Shown: positions 56,894 through 64,000 of the stretch, in pieces
Numbering within the stretch: the stretch's first letter is position 1
How the letters are laid out: each line of letters begins with the position of its first letter
Assembly: GCA_022592435.1 (NCBI GenBank)
Contig: JABYQS010000142.1
Location: 36,041 to 100,040 of the forward strand
DNA from: Cerioporus squamosus
Taxonomy: Eukaryota; Basidiomycota; Agaricomycetes; Polyporales; Polyporaceae
Length of the DNA: 64,000 nt
Reading direction: 5' to 3'
Position numbers and translations under genes: made by a program
The notes under the pieces: model-generated
The model's database searches: none
What the model was told of the DNA's origin: nothing
What the model saw: the letters and a program-made list of their open reading frames with translations, nothing else

Positions 56894-57595
56894 TGCAGAA
56901 GCAAGGCGATCATTTGCCTCGCATGTACTAAACGCTGAGTTCAGTATACCCCGCGTGAGACTTCAGACCGGAGGATGTAAGTACATACCTCGGCTCACCA
57001 GGACTCGTCGTGGACGTCCGCCATGCTGTCACCTGTGAGAGCGGAATGGCAGCGTCATGGTAGGAGCTCAGGCAGTGGCAGTGGGCAAAGTAGTACAGCA
57101 GCGACGCGAAGCGCCGGTATTGCTCCTTGATCCTGACCATATCGAGGTCAAGTTCTCGTCCCTGGGCGGAGCTCCCGGTTTCTCCCACTATGTCTTCCAC
57201 TGGTAAACGCTGCAGCAGCCGCAAGTGCGCCGAGGCTGAGGGGGTGGGTGTGCCATGCGAGAGTTTAGGTTCGCCTGACCGAGGCTCCAGTGCCGTCGGC
57301 GTCGAGCAACGTTTGCTCTTGTCTAGTTCTTCAAGGCATCTCGCACAAGTCTAGTATCGCTGTCGCCTCAAATCGCGCACGCGTCACCCAGATCGATGAC
57401 CTCTTGTTGCTTCGGACAAGTTTTGGAGGCCTTGATCTTGCAGAGGTTCGTCTGCAGTTAACTGCCGTGTTGCGACGTGATACTGATGACCCACGAAATA
57501 AATATATATGTGCAGCCTCAGGACTGTCGCTTTGTTAGCGGGTCCAACCGAAGCATCGAAGCTCGCCGTATTATTGCTCTGAACCCCATGTCCCA
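56894..57595. other. Spacer between duplication units
   Basis: A minus-strand stretch 57224-57040 reads like coding sequence (MRLLQRLPVEDIVGETGSS, then IKEQYRRFASLLYYFA) and ends at CAG|GTGACA, but no partner exon was established. Confidence 0.3.
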
Positions 57596-59590
57596 GCCTT
57601 TCGAACCTATGCAATCCGTGAGCTACTCGTGCTCGCGCCTCCATTCCTGCTGTCAGTCATAGACCGTCCTCGCCTCGTAAAAGCTCCGACTTTGACGTTC
57701 ACGCCGGCATCCACGCAGGCTGATATCCAGGGTCTCCGGTGCTTCCAATTCCACCACGGTACTAATCCCGACATGTGGCGCCGCGATTCGATGGCTATTA
57801 CCTGTCACCGTTGGGTCAGGTGTGTGTCGCAATTGATGGGACGCCTCACGTCGTTGTACGGTCTCGGATTGCGGACCTGCAGACACCCGGCGCCGACCAT
57901 CCCGGTTACAGCAAGTGCCTTGCGAGCCATACATACCTCCGCACTCCCGCTCAGGCTGGCTTCATGTGCCTCAAGGCACATACAAGACGGGGGCGTGTTC
58001 GCCTGCTGCTGCCAAACTTGGCAACCCTTCCAATCACTTGTCAACTTACCGTGACACTGGTTAGCACCGGAGACATGAAGTAGCGGCTCGCAAACGCCCA
58101 TTCTGCCGATTCCACTTGTGAACGCTCGCAAGGTCCAGCATATAAAGGGTACCTCGACACTGGCGAGGTCCTCAGACAAACAGCTTCGTTCGTCTACGGT
58201 GCGCACTCATCCTCACGACGACCTCTCAACCTAGCTGACGATTGCTCTAGCTCACACTCCGCACCACAACACATCCATCTTCACCCCAAACCCCCTACGT
58301 CAAGTCATAAGCGTACGCCGTCCTATCAATTCTTCCACCCACCTTCCGCTAACCCACGACGCATTCTCCCGCCACAGATGGGCGCCATCATCGTCGTGAA
58401 CAACTCCTCGAGCGCCGTCCAGGTGTTCGTCTCCAAGTACTCGAATAGCAACGGCAGCGACGAGTGGTTCACGATCGCCCCCGGCAAGCGCGACTCGTGG
58501 TCGCGCAGCGGCTGGGAGCTCGTCGCGTTCAAGAACGCCAACGACTCGGACCGCGCGGGCAAGTACGTCCCCGTGAACACCGAGGTCGTCTTCACCGACC
58601 TTGCGCACATTGCCATCAACTGAGGTGCTCGTTGGGAGCGTGACGGGCCGCTGCCACGTGGTGGAGGGTGGCGGATTTCTTGGTCATTGCGGTCATCGTT
58701 TCTGTTTGTCGTCGAGGTCATGGAAATCATAGTTTGTTGCGAGGATATCCCGCCTAGAGTGCATGTGCGTGATATACAGCAGGGAAGACATCAACAAGCA
58801 ACCTACAGACGGTTCCTTGCTGACGCTAATATGCGAGCAACTGCAGCCGCTCCGGCAAGAGAGGTTTACCGTTCACCAATCACCCCCGATGACCATCGCA
58901 AGGACGTCGGGGTGTCGGACGCACTGGTTAATCCAGGTATTGCCGACGACGCACAGCTGCGGACATGTATATGTCAGTCCCGTAGATCTTCCACCGGCGA
59001 ACGGCGGGGTGGGTGCTTACCGGAGCACCTTCTTCGGTGCTGGTCCCGAGCTGAAGCAAGCAGCGCCATTCGTAATGCTCTTCTTCGGCGACATCATCAC
59101 CGTCTTCGCCGCCCGCGGAAGGCCCGGTGCACCCTTCGCGAGCGGTACTGTAGTTGTCACCGTCTGCAAATCGACGTCAACTGAGGTCCTGGTTGGCAGT
59201 AACTGTCACGTCAACGTACCACGCACTGGGCTGCCAAGCAGCTTCAGCCCCGGAGCTGGAGCGTGGTTCACGCGAAGCTCCTCGTCTACACTGTCATCGG
59301 TAGCATCCACCATCTCTGGTCTCCCCGCCGACCAACCAGTGATGACGCGCTCTCGCACGAAGAACTTATCCTCGCCCATCTCTGCCCGCGCAGCGCTCAG
59401 GGCATCGTCGTTCGCGCTCGAGGACGCAACCTGGACGACGCGCACGAGACAAGCAGAGTCGTCTGCGCCTACGATCGCCTCTTGGAAGCAGACGGCGTTC
59501 TCGTCCTCGGCGCACACGAACACCTGGAGGAGCACACTGTGCCCGGTCTCGGGCCGGACAGCGACCTTCTGGCGGAACTCGGACGGCGTT
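57596..59590. repeat. Segmental duplication, unit 2
   Basis: Colinear with 55142-56893 (landmarks given there). It carries about 240 bp between the small gene and the DUF1963-like gene (roughly 58760-59000) that unit 1 lacks. Confidence 0.7.
58378..58623 (+). CDS. Small 81-residue protein, copy 2
   Basis: A single coding exon. MGAIIVVNNSSSAVQVFVSKYS, DEWFTIAPGKRDSW, SGWELVAFKNANDSDRAGKY, ending LAHIAIN. Same length as copy 1; differences cluster at the C-terminus and are mostly conservative, which suggests purifying selection after duplication. A 65-nt 5' UTR intron (58313-58377, donor GTACGC) again ends immediately before the ATG. Function unknown. Confidence 0.72.
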   Translation: MGAIIVVNNSSSAVQVFVSKYSNSNGSDEWFTIAPGKRDSWSRSGWELVAFKNANDSDRAGKYVPVNTEVVFTDLAHIAIN

Positions 59591-59799
59591 TGGGGGGAGG
59601 AGACGTTGACCTGGATGTACGGGATGAGGTGGGAGTCGCATACCCCGCAGCGGGGCCATGCCTCCCCGGGAAGGAGGACGGGGTTGGCTCCTCCGAGGAT
59701 CGCGGAGATGCTGGGGTCGAGGATGTGCGGGGTGGCAGGCTCGGCCGAGGTCGAGTAGACGGGGAAGTATGGGGTTACGAGATCGGTGGCCTCTGGCAT
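58873..59799 (-). CDS. DUF1963 (YwqG-like) protein
   Basis: Exons 59799-59220 and 59163-59021, plus a doubtful last exon 58956-58873; about 268 residues. The core GGANPVLLPGEAWPRCGVCDS followed by IPYIQVNVSS resembles the DUF1963 pattern (a Pro-rich loop with WPxC-x-C, then a hydrophobic strand), a family without an assigned reaction. Next come LLQVFVCAED, FFVRERVITGW and EYEWRCLLQLGTS-like residues (HYEWRCLLQLGTS). The usual C-terminal strand after this point is not obvious; the last exon (LCVVGNTWINQCVRHPD) lies in sequence absent from unit 1 and may be wrong. A 5'-truncated duplicate sits 2.7 kb to the left. Confidence 0.5.
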
Positions 59800-61107
59800 G
59801 GTGTGGATGGAACGAAGTCGTCGTCGACGATGGGTGTTGAACGTTGAACTTTGAACGATTATTCTCCGACTCGTCCAGGCGATGCCGTACAGATTGACGC
59901 TGTCTACTGTATTGAGAAGTACCTCCGGACCCCCTGCGCGGCGTTTGAGGAGAGCGCGCAGCGTGGATTGAAAGCAATCGCAAGCGGGGCGCGACTGACT
60001 GATTTCTTCAGCGGTGGCAAACGACCAACAAGCGCATCACTAGTAGCCACTTGTGCTGGTCTCTCGGCCAAAAGGCCCAGTCGGACTGCTCGATCAATAT
60101 GGGCTTCACGAGCACAGCTTTCTGTCGCCGGAAGCAGGTTCCGTCCCTGAGATCGACTTGCGCGATTGGTTCCGCTCAAGGTGAGTATAACCTGTGCAAA
60201 TCCCGATGGCATCCGTTAGTAGTGCCAAGTCGGACTCACCATGAACCAGGTGTCACCCTGTTGGAACATGACCTCGAGGCTCGAGGAGGTCGCTGTTCTT
60301 CGGGAAGCGTGTCCGTATCCCGAGAGATAGGACAGCGACAGGGATCTGTGAGAATAGTAGTTGAGTCCGGGAGTCTGCTTCAGCCTTCGAACACGGCAAA
60401 CGTCTTGGAGAGAGCGGCTTGAATGTGAGTGCCAAGTGGTGGTCGTAGTACTGGTGAGTTCTAGGTGAGTTCTGGACGCCAGCAGTGGGCCACCATATAC
60501 GGCAACCCGCGAGAAGGGTGTTCCGTAACCGCCCGCGCCTCCTCCCGGGTTCGTGGGCGGCTATGTGCTCCGCTTCCCGAACTCAGATGATCCGCTGCGC
60601 CAGGGTTTTCCACCATGAGCCAACGCTCGACGTCAGGAAGTATCGCATGCCCGAGTCACACATAGTGCGTGCACCATGCAGGTCAGAACGAGCCAGAAGA
60701 GACAGTGGGCCGGTATGTGTCTCGCCAGCGCACGGAACTGAACGGGATGCGCCATCGCAGGTCTAGGTTCGGGACAGAGACGGACGTCGGTCGACCTCCG
60801 AGCCTCGACATTTCGTTCCGCGATCTCACCATCTGCCCACCGGCGAACAGCCTATCGCGCACAAAATCGCCGTATCCGTCGTGAGGAGCCGGCGAGACGT
60901 CCAAGCCTCGGCCGCAAGTTATGTCGGCGCCAGTGCAACTCCTAGGATCTCCTTCCGACTCCCTGTGTTTCCGAGAAAGATCACTCCGTCGCCCGTGGGC
61001 CTCCGCCGTCCACTCTCATATATAAGAATGGAGCGAGGGCGAGGTCCTGCATCTCCACCCTCTCCCACGCCCCCTTGCCCTTTTCTTCCTCCCGCCCGAC
61101 GACCGTC
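59800..61107. other. 1.3-kb divergent intergenic region
   Basis: Between the DUF1963-like gene and the MFS gene. A CATATATAAGAATGGAG sequence near 61018 is a good TATA-type element about 85 bp upstream of the MFS start. No gene recognised. Confidence 0.5.
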
Positions 61108-63124
61108 ATGGCTATCTCCTCCTCTAATCCCGCCCCCTCCATGCCTCACAGCGAGACTTCTACAATAGCCGTCCCCGAGGAAGCCCATGGCGCATCCCAC
61201 AATGAGCCCAAACCCACCCACGAACACGACTACGCGCACGACCACGGCCATGCTCCCCGTTCACCCTACCCTCCACACATCACATTCCCCGACGGGGTAA
61301 ACCACGGCCGTAACAACCTCGATCTCACCCTCACTCGCACACGGACACACGAGTCCCACGACGATGGCCGGCCTGATATCTCGTTCCCGTTCGGGACCAC
61401 CGATATGAACCGTGGTGGCTTCACGGACGAGTACCGTGCTGTCACAGATACCGGTTTCTTGCCCGCCGACCTTGCGTTGCGTCCGGTACCCTCACATGTC
61501 TACCGTTTACCACAAGCGCTCGCCGACCCCGAGAAGGCGCGCGAGCTCAAGCAGATGAAGTTGGTGACATGGAAGGATGGCGATGCCGAAGATCCTCGGA
61601 ATTGGTCCAATCTCTACCGGTGGTGTACGTTGACTCCTGTCTCTCGTTCTTGCGTCATGGGTTGCTCATATCCGTCTCCCATTCTCCAGATATCACCACC
61701 GTATGCGCCATTGCTGTCGTTCAGGTGGCATTTGCTAGCGCCGTCATCACTGGTGACTTCCGCGACATCGAGGCGGAGTTCGGTGTCGGCGAGGTTGTCA
61801 CGGCCTTGAGCGTTTCGCTGATGGTCGTTGGTTTCGGTATCGGCCCTCTCGCTTGGTCACCGTTGGTAAGTGTTTACGGTTTCCGTTTCCCTCTTCGACG
61901 CTAACGTAGTTACAGAGCGAGCTGTACGGTCGGCGACCAATCTGGATTATCCCCAGTATAATCTACGTCATCTTCAATATCCCATGTGCCGTCGCTAAGA
62001 ACATCCAGACCCTCTTGATCTGTCGATTCTTCTGTGGCATCTTCGCATCTGCCCCTCTTACTCTTGCAGGCGGTACAATCTCGGACGTTTGGGATAACAA
62101 CGAACGCGGTCTCGCCATCGCTCTCTTCGCAGCCGCTCCCTACGGTGGACCCGTTCTCGGTCCCATCGTCGGCGGCTTCATTGGCGAGACCATCGGTTGG
62201 CGGTGGATCTTGTGGGTGAACATGATCTTCGCCGGTGTTGTCACGCTCTTCACGATGACGATGCCCGAGACCTATGCGCCTACCCTGCTTCGCAAGCGTG
62301 CGCAACGCCTGCGGAGGGAAACCGGCGACGTGACCATCACCACCGAGCAGGAGTTGTTCAAGGCGTCCCTCAGTCAGATCATAACCGAAACGCTCCTCCG
62401 CCCATTCCGTAAGTTAGCCTATCCTTGTAGCATACGCACAGTCGCTCACATATGTCCACAGAGATGATTGTCACCGAGCCCATCCTGCTCCTGATGAGCT
62501 TGTACATCGCCCTCATCTACGGTCTCCTCTACGCGTTCTTCTTCAGCTTCCCTGTCGTCTTCGGCGAGTACTACCGCTGGGAACGACGGCATGGTCGGCC
62601 TCACCTTCTGCTCCGTCCTCATCGGCCTCGCCTGCGCGCTCTTCGTCACGCCCCGCATCGAGCGCAATTACCTCGCGCGCGCAGCCAGGAAGGGCGGCCG
62701 CGCCGACCCGGAGGACCGTCTCGTGGGCATGATGATCGGCGCCGGCTTCGTGCCCATCTCGCTCTTCATCTTCGGCTGGACGAGCCCGCCCGCGGTCCTC
62801 CCCGGGGGCGGCAACTGGGTCGGGCCCGTGTCCTCGGGCATCCCCTTCGGGTTCGGCATGGTCATCATCTACTTTTCGGCGAACGCGTACCTCATCGACG
62901 CCTTCCCGGGCTACGTCGCGTCTGCGCTCGCTGCAAAGACCGTCATTCGGTCCGGGTCGGGCGCGGCGATGCCGCTGTTCATCACTGCCATGTACCACAA
63001 CCTGGGTAATGGCTGGGCGGCGTCGACGTGGGCCTTCATCTCGTTGGGTATGGTCCCCATCCCGTTCCTCTTCTACCGCTACGGCCGCTCCATCCGTGCG
63101 CGCTCAAAGCGTGCTGTCATATAA
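61108..63124 (+). CDS. MFS transporter, DHA1 type, with one apparent frameshift
   Basis: Four exons: 61108-61624, 61690-61865, 61916-62408, 62462-63124; about 615 residues if one base is discounted. Drug/polyamine:H+ antiporter-like major facilitator. A long hydrophilic N-tail (about 170 residues with His/Asp-rich DYAHDHGHA) leads to DPRNWSNLYRW, the usual entry into TM1 of the fungal DHA1 group. Motif A-like SELYGRRPIW follows TM2, and APYGGPVLGPIVGGFI is the antiporter motif C region. The last exon changes frame at about 62579-62581 (EYYRW must join NDGMVGLTF; one G too many). No intron can explain it. TATA-like promoter upstream. Substrate unknown. Confidence 0.75.
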
Positions 63125-63821
63125 TAGCTGTCGTTTTCGAATTTCTCCCCTTCCCCTCACGTTCGCTCTTACTTCTGTCTCCTTCCTCTCTTCTCCTCCC
63201 GTCAGCTATCGCCTTTCTCCCATTCTATGCATCATCTCTTCCCATCTGCACCTCACATCACGATATCTAGAATCCATCTTCCCGTCCCGTAGAATGCATC
63301 GCCCCACCACACATCCTACGTTTACATCCCGAGTCTATCATCTCACCCACGCATAATCATCACCTGCATCCCAGTAGACCGCAGAAAAGTCGCGTTCATG
63401 TCCCCGTCGCATCGTCCCGTTCTTGTTGCTGTTGTTGTCTGTTCCCGGGGGGTTCCGTGCAGGATGCATCGTCGTATATACTTATCCGAATCTGTGCTGG
63501 ACTTTGCCGCTGTAGTCTTAGTCCTTTCCTTTCCTTTCCTCTCGCACAATCAAAGTCTTTTTGAAACATCATGCATCGTCCGAAAAGCAAGTAATTGCGT
63601 GCGGGTCAAACGAGGTGTGGCCCGGCGGCATCTCGTGCTCGCAAGCCGAGGAGTGAACCTGATGGACCTTGAAGCTTGAAGCTTGAACAACTTCCCAGCT
63701 ATTAAGTTCATTCGTTAACCACCCGCAGTGTTGTCGTACGATTGATTGTCCTCACAAGCCTTGAAGCAATCGTAACCTTGCTCGATTGCGCACACTTGAC
63801 ATTCAATCCGGAGTCCACAGA
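63125..63821. other. Convergent 3' region
   Basis: Pyrimidine-rich 3' flank of the MFS gene, then a short repeat CTTGAAGCTTGAAGCTTGAA near 63669-63688. No gene. Confidence 0.45.
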
Positions 63822-64000
63822 TTACAACCTCGACATGTCTACATCGAACAGCCGCACGCCCGACCGCACATCCCCCACGTCCCGCCTCGCAAACGCCGCG
63901 TCCGCCAGCGTGCGCTCCATCGCAGGCACGCCCAGAGAGTCGAGCAGCAGCGCCGCCTTCCCAGGCATGATCGGCTGGAGGAGGATGCGCACTCGCGCAG
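63822..64000 (-). CDS. Methionyl-tRNA synthetase, C-terminal end
   Basis: Partial; it enters from the right edge and stops at TAA 63824-63822. The 59 visible residues begin ARVRILLQPIMPGKAALLLDSLGVP and end VRLFDVDMSRL. The ILLQPIMP-K-LLD-LGV run is the last helix of the class I MetRS anticodon-binding domain. The absence of a further C-terminal extension suggests the mitochondrial enzyme, but with this little sequence the compartment is a guess. Confidence 0.7.
   Translation of the reverse strand, partial: ARVRILLQPIMPGKAALLLDSLGVPAMERTLADAAFARRDVGDVRSGVRLFDVDMSRL

Noticed and set aside
1..64000. CRISPR arrays, operons, bacterial-type terminators or ribosome-binding sites
   Set aside because: None seen, and the intron-rich genes show a eukaryotic nuclear genome.

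Overview
The window is nuclear DNA of a filamentous basidiomycete, most likely a wood-decaying agaricomycete. Its genes are dense and split by many short introns (about 50-85 nt, with donors such as GTACGT, GTGCGT and GTAAGT). Two tRNA genes carry canonical introns. The gene content (TAF4 of basidiomycete type, NUP42/Amo1, lineage-specific F-box-like families, CE15 glucuronoyl esterase, intradiol dioxygenases, GH18 chitinase) fits a lignocellulose-degrading mushroom. There are no operons, ribosome-binding sites or CRISPR arrays. The species is not identified.

Layout. 0-20.5 kb is a housekeeping block: 5' end of mitochondrial uL13m (-), NUP188 (+), two tandem intradiol ring-cleavage dioxygenases (-), type 1 methionine aminopeptidase (-), TAF4 (-), NUP42 (+), a serine racemase/threonine dehydratase-type enzyme (-), tRNA-Thr(AGU) (-) and MED22 (+). 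20.5-34 kb is accessory: an SDR oxidoreductase, two decayed F-box-like copies, a MITE-like element with long inverted repeats, an unusual PX-domain/GH18-chitinase fusion and a frameshifted nucleotidyltransferase-like gene. 34.8-45 kb holds an NAD-binding epimerase-like gene, tRNA-Pro(AGG), a disordered mitochondrial-type protein, another F-box-like pseudogene, a CE15 esterase and a tandem F-box pair. 45.6-51.6 kb holds a 16-exon class II DAHP synthase, TMA22 (DENR) and a small uncharacterised protein. 52.6-64 kb holds the only intact member of the F-box-like family, a tandem segmental duplication carrying a pair of 81-residue proteins plus an intact and a truncated DUF1963-like gene, an MFS transporter, and the 3' end of a methionyl-tRNA synthetase gene.

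How the genes fit together. NUP188 (inner-ring scaffold) and NUP42 (cytoplasmic-face FG nucleoporin) are both pore components but are separated by unrelated genes. TAF4 and MED22 belong to the RNA polymerase II pre-initiation machinery. The CE15 esterase, which cuts lignin-glucuronoxylan esters, and the ring-cleavage dioxygenases, which open catechol-type aromatics, both suit wood decay but do not form a cluster. The accessory parts show birth-and-death evolution: six F-box or F-box-like copies plus one nucleotidyltransferase-like gene, of which five are disrupted.

Caveat. Single-base frameshifts also appear in the conserved TMA22 and in the MFS transporter. Some frameshifts in this assembly may therefore be sequence errors rather than real pseudogenisation. 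Exon structures were built by eye from splice consensus, phase arithmetic and family conservation; nothing was searched or aligned by machine.
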